Positions 1 to 7,842 of a stretch of 10,657 nucleotides of DNA are shown here, one piece after another (position 1 is the stretch's first letter; every line of letters begins with the position of its first letter). The position numbers and the translations under genes were made by a program. Under the pieces are notes generated by a model that worked only from the letters and a program-made list of their open reading frames with translations, was not told where the DNA came from and did no database searches. The stretch lies in contig CAMLRJ010000071.1 of NCBI GenBank assembly GCA_946482345.1, forward strand, positions 1 to 10,657. Reading direction: 5' to 3'. The stretch comes from an uncultured Cellvibrio sp. (GTDB lineage Bacteria > Pseudomonadota > Gammaproteobacteria > Pseudomonadales > Cellvibrionaceae).

Positions 1-19
1 TCAAGTGGTTTTTTTATTT

Positions 20-49
20 ATTGTGCCCCAATTGTGCCTTGATTGTGCC
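20..49. repeat. three tandem ATTGTGCC direct repeats with 11-bp period
   Basis: ATTGTGCC occurs at 20-27, 31-38 and 42-49, so the copies start exactly 11 bp apart, about one helical turn, and lie on one DNA face. On the minus strand this reads as three GGCACAAT units. From memory, short GGCACAA-type repeats occur near P4-like/DUF4102 tyrosine integrases, where arm-type sites are bound by the integrase N-terminal domain. No integrase coding sequence is visible here; one could lie left of the window, because all three minus-strand frames are closed near the edge. They could also be operators for an unseen gene. The repeats are seen directly; the role is inferred. Confidence 0.6.
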
Positions 50-266
50 CACCAAGTTTTAGTGCCTCCGCGAAACGCGTTATTTTTGACTTCTGCTCGT
101 TTTTTGCCAGTGTTTGGGCTCAGCAACTGAATTTTGATTTTTTATGGCACGTTACGAAGGCAAGTGTAAAAAATCACCACAATTTACCACCACGATCACT
201 CGCGGCTTACCACCCGTTCCACTTTCACGTAACCACTAACTTCAGTAATCATCCAGTGGCTTGAGC

Positions 267-295
267 GACTGCTAAGAGCGAAAAGCAGTCTTTTT
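267..295 (+). terminator. intrinsic terminator, plus strand
   Basis: A 7-bp perfect stem (GACTGCT at 267-273, AGCAGTC at 284-290) with a 10-nt loop is followed by five T at 291-295. This is the form of a rho-independent terminator for rightward transcription. No credible plus-strand gene ends just before it inside the window. A 73-codon open frame (43-264) does stop three bases upstream, but its composition is not convincing. The transcript it ends may start left of the window. Confidence 0.55.
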
Positions 296-550
296 GAACA
301 GGCTATATCGACAAAACGAATTTCTGCTTTGCCTTAAGTTTCAGTCATTCGGTTTTTCCTGAACCCAGCAAGCAACTAATTTCTAATAAAGGGGCAAATT
401 CAACGGGCCAGTAGACATGCACGTCGACAAAAGGAAGTAACAAATTACCAGTCATGGTCAATTTTGACTATTTAGCGTGATGCCATATTGTTGCCAGAAA
501 TGTCTGAACAATTAAGTTCGTTACCTGATATAGAATTTCAGGATATTCCC
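296..550. other. non-coding stretch downstream of the lacI-type gene
   Basis: No convincing gene, RNA gene or mobile element is visible here. A short imperfect dyad GTCAA-tt-TTGAC is at 457-468, and CCTGA/TCAGG arms (5 bp, 9-nt loop) lie near 522-540, but neither is followed by a T tract in the minus direction. The end of the leftward transcript is therefore not marked by an obvious intrinsic terminator. Tiny open frames exist, for example minus 345-455 with 36 codons, but none has a ribosome binding site. Confidence 0.5.
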
Positions 551-1573
551 TCAGCTCAACTTCCAGTGAGGGGCTATTGAACTTCGTTGTATCAGTTGAC
601 ACTGTAACTGTTCGGCGCTGAGTTCTCTCCCCTCTAGCTGATGTTTTACCAGAACTTCAACGGCCTGTTCCGCCAGTCCGATAATGGGTTGGCGAATCGA
701 AGTAAGAGGTGGCCACAAGTGCTGAGCCAATGGGGCATCATCAAATCCCAGAACCGACAGTTGATGAGGAATGACAATACCAAGTTGGTAAGCAACGCGA
801 TAAACTATCGCTGCGTAGCTATCGTTAACCGCAAAAATCGCGCTTGGCCTTTCTTCCAGACTCAGCAGTTTTCTGATGTTTTTTTCCAGATGATCATCTA
901 CAGTTGTTTCGAGTACATATTCCGGCTTTACCTCGATCCCATTCTCCCTCATTGCTTCTTTAAAGCCCTGACTGCGCCATATCCCAGCCCCGTGAGCGCA
1001 GAGAGGATTCACTATTGCAATCCGTTGATGTCCTTGAGAAATCAATGTGTTGATAGCATCTTTGCTAGCGCAAACTTCATTCGTCAAAACATCTGCATTA
1101 CCTGAGGGGTCTTTGGGAGAGATCCGTACGTAAGGAATATTCTGTGACGCAAGGTACGCCAAAATTTGTGGATCATCACAAGTCGGTGGCGAAATGATAA
1201 GCCCGTCGACCTGAGTCCGATCGATAAAATTGCTGACTAATTCAACCAACGCATCGGCCGATGGAGGTATGGGACGCAGTAGCAGGTCATAACCAAACTT
1301 GTCGCATCCGTTAAGTGCACCACGAAGTAAAGCGTTCACATAAGGATCTGAATGCTCGCCGGCATCGGGATAAAGAATAGCCAGTAAAAACGACTGGCCT
1401 TTACGAAGTCTGCGGGCGCTTAAATCAGGTTTGTACCCCAGATGCTCAATGGCAGCCATCACTTGCGTGAATGTTTCTGCTTTTACACCTGGTTCATTGT
1501 TTAAAACCCTGGAAACAGTTTTCTTTGAAACGCCAGCTTGCTTAGCAACGTCGCCGATAGTCGCTCTACTCAT
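551..1573 (-). CDS. LacI-family transcriptional repressor of the sugar locus
   Basis: A 340-residue LacI/GalR-family regulator of full family length. Residues 5-25 form the DNA-binding helix-turn-helix (IGDVAKQAGVSKKTVSRVLN). The hinge is at about 48-60 (YKPDLSARRLRKG), where the conserved leucine (here L56) intercalates at a central CpG step. Residues 62 onward are the periplasmic-binding-protein-like effector domain, with the conserved VLGFDD near 284-289. It most likely binds the two CpG-centred palindromes TGACATCGATGTCA upstream of the receptor gene and is released by a sugar or derivative; this pairing is inferred from position and family. It is the last gene of the locus, 89 bp after the transporter, with a possible promoter of its own in that gap. 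The start ATG has only a weak upstream GGA, but the N-terminus aligns with the family's usual start. The effector is unknown. Confidence 0.95.
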   Translation of the reverse strand: MSRATIGDVAKQAGVSKKTVSRVLNNEPGVKAETFTQVMAAIEHLGYKPDLSARRLRKGQSFLLAILYPDAGEHSDPYVNALLRGALNGCDKFGYDLLLRPIPPSADALVELVSNFIDRTQVDGLIISPPTCDDPQILAYLASQNIPYVRISPKDPSGNADVLTNEVCASKDAINTLISQGHQRIAIVNPLCAHGAGIWRSQGFKEAMRENGIEVKPEYVLETTVDDHLEKNIRKLLSLEERPSAIFAVNDSYAAIVYRVAYQLGIVIPHQLSVLGFDDAPLAQHLWPPLTSIRQPIIGLAEQAVEVLVKHQLEGRELSAEQLQCQLIQRSSIAPHWKLS

Positions 1574-1616
1574 CGAGAAATACAGTCCATTACTAAATCA
1601 ACAGAATCAGGCTGCA

Positions 1617-1645
1617 ACCATAATGGGAATAACCATATCAGGCAA
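1617..1645 (-). promoter_or_regulatory. candidate sigma70 promoter for the LacI-type gene
   Basis: On the minus strand TTGCCT (1640-1645) and TATGGT (1617-1622) are separated by exactly 17 bp; each matches four of six consensus bases. It sits in the 89-bp gap before the regulator gene. No copy of TGACATCGATGTCA is present here, so the regulator could be made at a basal level independently of the repressed operon. The prediction is by eye only. Confidence 0.35.
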
Positions 1646-1662
1646 GCAGCCAGTTTCTTCAC

Positions 1663-3027
1663 TTACGATTCACTTTGTTGGGAGCAAACACGATGCTCAA
1701 CTTTGTAGCCTGAGTGGCCATAATAGACAATATACAAATAACACAGGAAAGGGACCACAAACGACAACTGAACCCCAGCCTGGTCTGCATAAAGCCCTTG
1801 CAGCATCGGCATTATTGCGCCACCAACGATAGCAACGCACAGTAGACCAGCCCCTTGGCTTGCCAGTACCCCCAGCTTTTCCAGAGCAAGACTGAAGATT
1901 GTCGGAAACATAATCGAGTTAAAGAGGCCGACTAATATGAGGCTATAGAGTGCAATGGGACCAGCGCTATTCATGCTGATTAACAGAAAAATTGCAGCAG
2001 CAATCGCATTCCATTTCAGTACCTGAGATGGTTTAAATTTGTGCAGTAGCGGTAGCCCAAGAAAACGTCCAAGCAACGCTCCGCCCCAGTACAAGCTGAC
2101 ATATTGCGCTGCTTGATGTTCAGTCAGACCGGCAATAGCTGGGTCAGAAAAGTAATTGACCATAAAACTGCCAATTCCAACCTCGGCCCCCACGTATACA
2201 AAGATTGCAATAACGCCTAAAGACAAATGCCGATGTTTTAGCACGGTTCTGATACCTGTCGGTTTGTTCTCTTGATGCTGTTGAACCTTTGGTAGTTTTA
2301 GCCAACTAAACAAGATGGCAAGCGCAAACAATAGTCCTACTAGAGCAAGGTACGGGATTTGTACTTTAGCCGCTTTTTCTGCGAGATTGACTGCTGAACT
2401 GGTCAAAGCAACGCCAGTTTCTGAAGTCCCTATCTGACTCAGAATCAATAGCGCGCCAACAGCTGGAGCTATCGTTGTGCCGAGGGAGTTAAAAGCTTGG
2501 GTCATAGTTAAGCGAGTAGACGCAGAATCAGCGCTCCCCAAACAAATAACATATGGATTGGCAGCGACCTGCAGCATTGTGATCCCAGAAGCCAAAATAA
2601 ACAGAGCTGCCAATGTCAGAGGATAAGAAAGATGGGTCGCAGTCCAGGCAAACAGTAAAGCGCCAAATGCTGAGACCAACAAACCTGCAACTAAGCCTGC
2701 TTGGTAACCTAGTTTTTTTATCTGAATGCTAGCCGGGTAAGAGACCAACGCATAAGCACCAAAAAATGCCATGTTGACCGCCATAGCCTGAGCATAATTC
2801 AATGAAAAAACAGCTTTGAGATGTGGGATCAGGATGTCATTAAAGCTTGTGACAAAACCCCATAGGAAAAAGAGAGTCGTCAGCGCCGTCAGCGCTAGAG
2901 GGTAACTAAGCCCTGTTGACGATTGAGATAATTCAGGTTGGAGTGACTGAGTAGACTCAGATCCGATTTTCGGCGTGATCACTGCGACACCTTGTAAAAG
3001 ACAACATGCTTGAAGTTGGGGGCTCAT
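1663..3027 (-). CDS. FucP/GluP-family MFS sugar:H+ (or Na+) symporter
   Basis: An inner-membrane transporter of the fucose/glucose/galactose/N-acetylglucosamine group of the major facilitator superfamily (TC 2.A.1.7). About twelve hydrophobic segments run from residue 42 to 437. Family marks are FFLWGF (53-58) followed by the ND pair (63-64), QVAANPYV (153-160), YVGAEVGIGSF (278-288) and FNSIMFPTIFSLALE (369-383). It would carry the monosaccharide released by the neighbouring GH3 enzyme; glucose is the default guess, and the sequence does not settle the sugar. The ATG at 3025-3027 lies inside a GC-rich hairpin, and the first 15 residues (with CC at 8-9) look unlike the family. A GTG at 2980-2982 (codon 16) has AAGGTG five bases upstream, so the real protein may be 439 residues. 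It follows the GH3 gene in the same transcript (20 bp from the ATG, 65 bp from the GTG). Confidence 0.93.
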   Translation of the reverse strand: MSPQLQACCLLQGVAVITPKIGSESTQSLQPELSQSSTGLSYPLALTALTTLFFLWGFVTSFNDILIPHLKAVFSLNYAQAMAVNMAFFGAYALVSYPASIQIKKLGYQAGLVAGLLVSAFGALLFAWTATHLSYPLTLAALFILASGITMLQVAANPYVICLGSADSASTRLTMTQAFNSLGTTIAPAVGALLILSQIGTSETGVALTSSAVNLAEKAAKVQIPYLALVGLLFALAILFSWLKLPKVQQHQENKPTGIRTVLKHRHLSLGVIAIFVYVGAEVGIGSFMVNYFSDPAIAGLTEHQAAQYVSLYWGGALLGRFLGLPLLHKFKPSQVLKWNAIAAAIFLLISMNSAGPIALYSLILVGLFNSIMFPTIFSLALEKLGVLASQGAGLLCVAIVGGAIMPMLQGLYADQAGVQLSFVVPFLCYLYIVYYGHSGYKVEHRVCSQQSES

Positions 3028-3036
3028 CGAGCCCCC
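3018..3036 (-). other. GC-rich hairpin over the annotated transporter start
   Basis: GGGGGCTC (3018-3025) and GAGCCCCC (3029-3036) form a perfect 8-bp stem with a 3-nt loop, and the ATG at 3025-3027 falls at the loop edge. No T tract follows on the minus strand, so it is not a standard terminator. It could stabilise the 3' end of the upstream GH3 message or restrain translation of the transporter. It also favours the downstream GTG start. Confidence 0.6.
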
Positions 3037-3047
3037 TGAACGATTAA

Positions 3048-5462
3048 TTAAGGATTTGACCGGCTGAGCTCTTTCACGCTTCGAGCAGGCTGCATACGGA
3101 CCTGAACGGTCTGCACTTCAAGCTCCTTAGCTAGCATGAAGCGCACGGATTTCCCTTCAGAAGCCGAGGAGGCCGCGAGCTTTATCTGATATTCGCCAGC
3201 CGCGGCAATCCAAGCACTTTTTGCTTCAGAGAACGATGCAAGATGCTCCGCTTTGATGACGAAAGATAAGATGTCAGTTTCACCCGGCGCTAACAGACGG
3301 GTTTTTGCAAACCCCTTTAACTCCTTCAGAGGTTTTTCTAAATCACCTTGAGGCGCGGTCAAATAGAGTTGGACAACTTCTTTGCCGGCAACCTTGCCGG
3401 TATTTGTTACTGCCATTTCAACAGTTAAATCACCGGCGAAGGATTTCGCATTTACTTTAGGATCTCCATAAGCAAAATCGGTGTATGACAATCCGTAACC
3501 AAATGGATATGCGACAGGTTTGGCAAAACCCTCGTAATAACGGTATCCGACATAGATCCCGTCGGAATGAGTCATGTTCGTTATTTTTCCTCGAGGCATA
3601 TTTAGGTAAGCGTCCATCACAACATCATCAGATTCAGGGATCCCGGGAAAGAAAGCTGAGGATGAAACATCGGCATAAGCGAGTGGAAAAGTTACAGGTA
3701 ACTTGCCGGACGGATTCACTTTTCCTGTCAGTACATCAACGACGGCATTTCCTGCTTCCTGGCCGCCTTGCCACGGTAAAACAATGGCATCAACTTGCTC
3801 ACGCCAACTAGCGGTCTCTACGACATTACCAATATTCAGAATAAGAACGACTTTTTTGTCTTGCTTCTTAAATGCCGAGGAAACACGTTGGATAAGCTGC
3901 AGCTCCATGTCTGTTAGCGCAAAGTCACCTTCAACTTTTCGGTCCTGGAATTCTCCGGAATTCCGACCAATGGTGATCACTGCGATATCAGATTCCATGG
4001 CTTTTCGCTTGATCAGTAATTCATCCAAAGACAATTCAGGAATAGGCGGCAGTAATTCAAAAAAGTAGCGCTTTTTCGGAAGCTTCGCTTTCTCTACTTT
4101 GATGTGCTGCTCGTACCGGGTCTGCAGCTCCTGATCAACTTTGAGGTTACTACTTTCAAAGCCTTGCACCATTGAAACGGTATAAGCTTCATTCACATCG
4201 CCGCTACCTGAACCACCAGAGATAAAATCGTAAGACGTATTGCCAAACGCTGCGATAGTTTTCACAGACGCAGCCAGCGGCAACGTCTGTTGCTCATTTT
4301 TGAGCAACACAATACCTTCGGCTGCTGCGGTTCGTGCAATTTTGGCATTATCGATGAGTTTAGGTTTGTTACTGTATTGGTATCGTTGGAAGGTTGGCGT
4401 TTTAAAAATCACAGACAATATATTGGTTAAGTTGCGATTTAATTCTTCGTTTGACAGATCACCCGATCTTATTGCCGCTTGAATATCTTCTCTTTCGTGG
4501 ACTCGGCCCGGCATCAATAAATCATTGCCGGCTTTCAATTGCGCGCGAGCGCTATCACCACCAAACCAGTCCGTCATGACCAAACCATCAAAACCCCATT
4601 CGTCACGAAGTAGGCTTGTCAGTAACTGTTTGTCCTGCGATGTATATATACCATTGATTTTGTTGTACGAACTCATCACAGCCCAGGGTTTTGTTTCTTT
4701 GACGGCAATCTCAAAACTGCGGAGATAAATTTCTCGAAGCGCACGCTCACTCACTACCGAGTTCAAAAGCATTCTGCTCGTCTCGGCATTATTCACTGCA
4801 AAATGCTTAATGGTTGCGCCTACACCTTGTGACTCCACGCCATTGACCATGGCTGCTGCAAGAGAGCCACTGAGCAAAGGATCTTCCGAATAGTACTCGA
4901 AGTTTCGGCCACCTAATGGGTTGTACTGTAGATTCATACCCGGAGCTAAAAATACATCCACGCCATATTCTCTGACTTCTTCCCCCATCGCTTTACCTAC
5001 CTCGGTGAGCAAAGCGCGGTCCCAACTGGAAGAGAGAACTGTGGCGATTGGAAATGCTGTGGCGTAATAGGTATTGGCATCGTCTGGCCTGGTTGGCGAG
5101 ATTCTAAGTCCAGCTGGACCATCGGCTAACGTGATAGATGGAATACCGAGGCGCTCAATAGCGTGAGTTGAGCCGGCTGCACCTGGTACTTTACTCGAAC
5201 CACTGACGTTCGTCAGATTGATACCGGTACCTGTAACCAATAAAATTTTTTCTTCCAAAGTCATTCGGCTGATTAAATCAGTGATACGGTCCTTTTCGCT
5301 CAAACTCTGATTCTCATACGGCTCCATCGAACCATTTCTATTCAAATCATAAAAAGGGACACTCGAATCAGGTACCGGATCTAATTGTGGAGTTGTTTTG
5401 CTACACCCTAACGCAGAGCACATCAGTACCAGCATAGGCGTATACTTGAAGCCAGATTTCAT
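3048..5462 (-). CDS. family 3 glycoside hydrolase lipoprotein (beta-glucosidase-type)
   Basis: An 804-residue GH3 enzyme that hydrolyses non-reducing-end beta-linked sugars with retention of configuration. The N-terminus has lysines, a hydrophobic run and a lipobox-like ALGC ending at C20, followed by serine, so it is probably an outer-membrane lipoprotein. Residues 39-50 read DLNRNGSMEPYE, an EF-hand-like calcium loop seen before the barrel in many GH3 proteins. The (beta/alpha)8 domain holds LADGPAG (112-118), IKHF (218-221) and the nucleophile D298 in VMTDW. The second domain holds SGEFQDRK (502-509), where E504 matches the general acid/base seen in the SGEGxDR form of related beta-glucosidases. 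A fibronectin-III-like domain covers about 668-775. RBS AAGGA lies 9 bases before the ATG. It follows the receptor gene after 55 bp containing a terminator. Beta-glucosidase is most likely; beta-xylosidase or another beta-glycosidase is possible. Confidence 0.94.
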   Translation of the reverse strand: MKSGFKYTPMLVLMCSALGCSKTTPQLDPVPDSSVPFYDLNRNGSMEPYENQSLSEKDRITDLISRMTLEEKILLVTGTGINLTNVSGSSKVPGAAGSTHAIERLGIPSITLADGPAGLRISPTRPDDANTYYATAFPIATVLSSSWDRALLTEVGKAMGEEVREYGVDVFLAPGMNLQYNPLGGRNFEYYSEDPLLSGSLAAAMVNGVESQGVGATIKHFAVNNAETSRMLLNSVVSERALREIYLRSFEIAVKETKPWAVMSSYNKINGIYTSQDKQLLTSLLRDEWGFDGLVMTDWFGGDSARAQLKAGNDLLMPGRVHEREDIQAAIRSGDLSNEELNRNLTNILSVIFKTPTFQRYQYSNKPKLIDNAKIARTAAAEGIVLLKNEQQTLPLAASVKTIAAFGNTSYDFISGGSGSGDVNEAYTVSMVQGFESSNLKVDQELQTRYEQHIKVEKAKLPKKRYFFELLPPIPELSLDELLIKRKAMESDIAVITIGRNSGEFQDRKVEGDFALTDMELQLIQRVSSAFKKQDKKVVLILNIGNVVETASWREQVDAIVLPWQGGQEAGNAVVDVLTGKVNPSGKLPVTFPLAYADVSSSAFFPGIPESDDVVMDAYLNMPRGKITNMTHSDGIYVGYRYYEGFAKPVAYPFGYGLSYTDFAYGDPKVNAKSFAGDLTVEMAVTNTGKVAGKEVVQLYLTAPQGDLEKPLKELKGFAKTRLLAPGETDILSFVIKAEHLASFSEAKSAWIAAAGEYQIKLAASSASEGKSVRFMLAKELEVQTVQVRMQPARSVKELSRSNP

Positions 5463-5476
5463 CGTAATGGATCCTT

Positions 5477-5505
5477 AAAAAACCCGGTATAGGAACTACA
5501 CCGGG
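5477..5505 (-). terminator. intrinsic terminator between receptor and GH3 genes
   Basis: On the minus strand CCCGGTGTAG and CTATACCGGG form a 10-bp stem with one G-U pair and a 3-nt loop (5483-5505). It is followed directly by six T (5477-5482). This is a textbook rho-independent terminator 12 bases after the receptor stop codon and inside what otherwise looks like one operon. The T tract runs straight into the GH3 ribosome binding site AAGGA (5472-5476). Partial read-through would give a high receptor-to-enzyme ratio. Confidence 0.85.
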
Positions 5506-5517
5506 CTGAGCACATGG

Positions 5518-7815
5518 TTAGAAAGACATACCGAATCGAACACCGACCAAACGCGGATCTGCAAAGTTAAGGTTCCCGTCACTGGCCCCCGGATAGCCCG
5601 GCGCCAGAGCAGAACCTGACACAGTGATTTCATCTTCCAGATTTTTACCGTACAGCTGTGCATACCAACTGGCATCGGCCGAGTTGTAGGTCAGAGTTAC
5701 ATCTGTTTTGTGATAGCTTGGCTGCATGAATTGAGCGAACAACTGATTGGAATAGATGTAATACTTCTCACTGAATTTGGAACTGACGGCGAGTTCAACT
5801 GCAGCACCATCAGGCAGTTCATGGGTATATTGATATCCAGCGGTGAACACCCAATCTGGCGAGCGAGCTAATTGTTCTCCGGCAAAATTGACACCTTCTT
5901 TCACCAGATAATCGTCATAACGGGCATCCAGCAACGTTAAAGAGCCTGTGAACTTGTGCGCATCTGTTGGACGATAGATGCTCTCTAATTCAAGGCCATC
6001 AATCAGCGCTGCAGCCGCGTTGGTAGTGATAGTGCAAGGACCACCACAGAGGCTACCAACCTGGCTCAGCTGCAGATCCTTGTAGTCATAGTGGAACAAG
6101 TTGGCGTTCAGCATGACTCGTTCAAGTGGACGACTTTTCACGCCCACTTCATAGGCAGTCAAAGTCTCAGGGTCATAGTAGATCGCTGATTCCGGACGGG
6201 GTGATAAGCAGCTTTGTTGCTCAGCGGTACAACCATCGTTGAAACCACCCGCTTTGTATCCGGTAGAGACACTGCCATATAACAAAACATCATCAGCCAG
6301 ATCGTAATCAAGACCTGCTTTCCAGGTTAGTTTTTTGTAAGTCCGATCCGCGAGGTTCAATGAATCCAGGCCGTTCTCCATAAAGGCCACTGGTTCATCC
6401 AGATTTTTGTGAATAATTGTGGCGCCAAACCGAGATTTTTGGTCTTCTGTTTGCCGTAAGCCAACAGTTGCCCGTAGCTCATCAGATAAGTGATATGTAC
6501 CCTGAGTGAAGAATGCAAGGGATTTGGCAATCGTTGGGTCCTGAGGGAAACCAAAAATGTAGCCAGGTTGGTTTGGAGTAGGATTCACGAATCCAGTCAG
6601 TACCAGTGCCAGACCTGACTCTTCTTTAAAATAGTATGCACCGCCTTGCCACTGGAAGTGTCCAATGTCATAGGCAAGTCCCAGCTCATGCGAGGTTTGC
6701 TCATAATTCGCTTGCCAAGTTGAACGTGCCGCAAGAATTGAATCGTCGGCAGTACGACCAATCAAGGTTGTTGTGATTTCGTCGCGTTCAAACTCCCGAT
6801 ATGACGCCAAATATGACAACGTCAATTCATCATTCAGATGCCAGTCCAGTTCGGAATGTAAACCCCATGTACTGTTATCCATGCTCGGTTGCTGTGCAAG
6901 CTTGTAAGTCAGCTGACGTCTTTCATCTGAACTACGGTCAAGAAACACCGGGTCTACGCCCCGTTTCCCGTCTTCCGCTGCCACGAATGGAAATTGATAG
7001 AAATTTGAACTCAGTACCGTGTTGTGAGGTTTACCAGTCATGCTGGTGTAGTCCAGCATCACCAGCCAGTCAGCATCTTCTGTCAGATGGAACAGAGTGC
7101 TAATCCGGGCTGATTTATCGTTTTTAAACTTGTCCAGATCATAACCAGAACCTGATACATCCTCGATAAAACTGTCCCGCTGGTCGATGTTAATCGCGGC
7201 ACGTACTGCAACTTTATCGTTGACCGGCACGTTCACCATCGCATTTGTTTGCATATTGCCGAAATTGCCATAGGCCGTATTGAAATTCGCTTCGAAATCA
7301 TCTCTTGGTTTCGCTGCGATGATATTGACGACACCAGCAGTTGTGTTCCGGCCATAAAGAGTACCTTGTGGGCCACGCAGAACTTCTACCCGATCAATAT
7401 CAAAAAAAGAAACTTCCTGAGCCTGCGGTCTTGCGATGTAAACACCGTTCAGTAAAAAGGCCGCTGATGGATCGCCCTTCTCAGTGTTGTCGGAGCTGGT
7501 TACACCCCGAATCGTGATTTGTAGACCGTCGACCCGGTCAATCGAAAGATTGGGAACCACATCAGCGAGCGCTGTTGGATTGGTAACACCTGCCCGACGC
7601 AAGCCTTCGTCACTAACGGCTGATAGTGCCACCGGAGTTTCATCTGCTGCGGAGCTTGTTCTGTTCGCCGTTACCTGAATGACTTCGAAGACGTCTTCTT
7701 TTTTGTCTTCTGACTTAGCTGCCTGTTCTTGTGCTGATGCTGTCAATACGGTGAACAAACCGCTCATAGCAATAGCTACCGCCACTGCTGTTTTAGATTT
7801 TTGTGAATTCAACAT
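5518..7815 (-). CDS. TonB-dependent outer-membrane receptor (carbohydrate-associated)
   Basis: A 765-residue TonB-dependent receptor. A Sec signal peptide with a hydrophobic core at 9-25 is probably cut after ASA at residue 28. A TonB-box-like segment FEVIQVTA (43-50) precedes the plug domain (about 58-168), which carries the conserved FDIDRVEVLRGPQGTLYGRN (138-157). The 22-strand barrel fills the rest and ends in aromatic F765, the usual BAM-recognition end. GYKAGGFN (519-526) is a common strand/loop motif of this receptor class. Cysteines 528/535 and 589/593 form two close pairs, probably loop disulfides. Annotated relatives are often called iron receptors, but the sugar hydrolase, sugar transporter and LacI regulator beside it point to uptake of an oligosaccharide or glycoside. 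GGGG sits a few bases before the ATG. The gene has a long upstream leader with two operators. Confidence 0.95.
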   Translation of the reverse strand: MLNSQKSKTAVAVAIAMSGLFTVLTASAQEQAAKSEDKKEDVFEVIQVTANRTSSAADETPVALSAVSDEGLRRAGVTNPTALADVVPNLSIDRVDGLQITIRGVTSSDNTEKGDPSAAFLLNGVYIARPQAQEVSFFDIDRVEVLRGPQGTLYGRNTTAGVVNIIAAKPRDDFEANFNTAYGNFGNMQTNAMVNVPVNDKVAVRAAINIDQRDSFIEDVSGSGYDLDKFKNDKSARISTLFHLTEDADWLVMLDYTSMTGKPHNTVLSSNFYQFPFVAAEDGKRGVDPVFLDRSSDERRQLTYKLAQQPSMDNSTWGLHSELDWHLNDELTLSYLASYREFERDEITTTLIGRTADDSILAARSTWQANYEQTSHELGLAYDIGHFQWQGGAYYFKEESGLALVLTGFVNPTPNQPGYIFGFPQDPTIAKSLAFFTQGTYHLSDELRATVGLRQTEDQKSRFGATIIHKNLDEPVAFMENGLDSLNLADRTYKKLTWKAGLDYDLADDVLLYGSVSTGYKAGGFNDGCTAEQQSCLSPRPESAIYYDPETLTAYEVGVKSRPLERVMLNANLFHYDYKDLQLSQVGSLCGGPCTITTNAAAALIDGLELESIYRPTDAHKFTGSLTLLDARYDDYLVKEGVNFAGEQLARSPDWVFTAGYQYTHELPDGAAVELAVSSKFSEKYYIYSNQLFAQFMQPSYHKTDVTLTYNSADASWYAQLYGKNLEDEITVSGSALAPGYPGASDGNLNFADPRLVGVRFGMSF

Positions 7816-7842
7816 ACCATCCCCGTCTCTTTTGTTTTAAAT

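Noticed and set aside
144..239. 31-codon plus-strand frame starting MARYEGKCKK
   Set aside because: No Shine-Dalgarno sequence and no recognised family; too short to support from sequence alone.
43..264. 73-codon plus-strand open frame ending 3 bases before the terminator at 267-295
   Set aside because: It has a non-ATG start, no ribosome binding site, overlap with the repeat array, and a Phe/His-rich composition unlike a folded protein. The position before the terminator is suggestive but not enough.
345..455. 36-codon minus-strand frame starting MTGNLLLPF downstream of the LacI-type gene
   Set aside because: No ribosome binding site and no recognisable motif. Plus-strand frames over the same stretch are equally open, so it is probably chance.
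641..1105. 154-codon plus-strand frame opposite the LacI-type gene
   Set aside because: Antisense shadow of a clearly coding LacI-family gene, with no domain features.
3485..4068. Plus-strand frames of 108 and 121 codons opposite the GH3 gene
   Set aside because: Shadows of the GH3 coding sequence, with no signal of their own.
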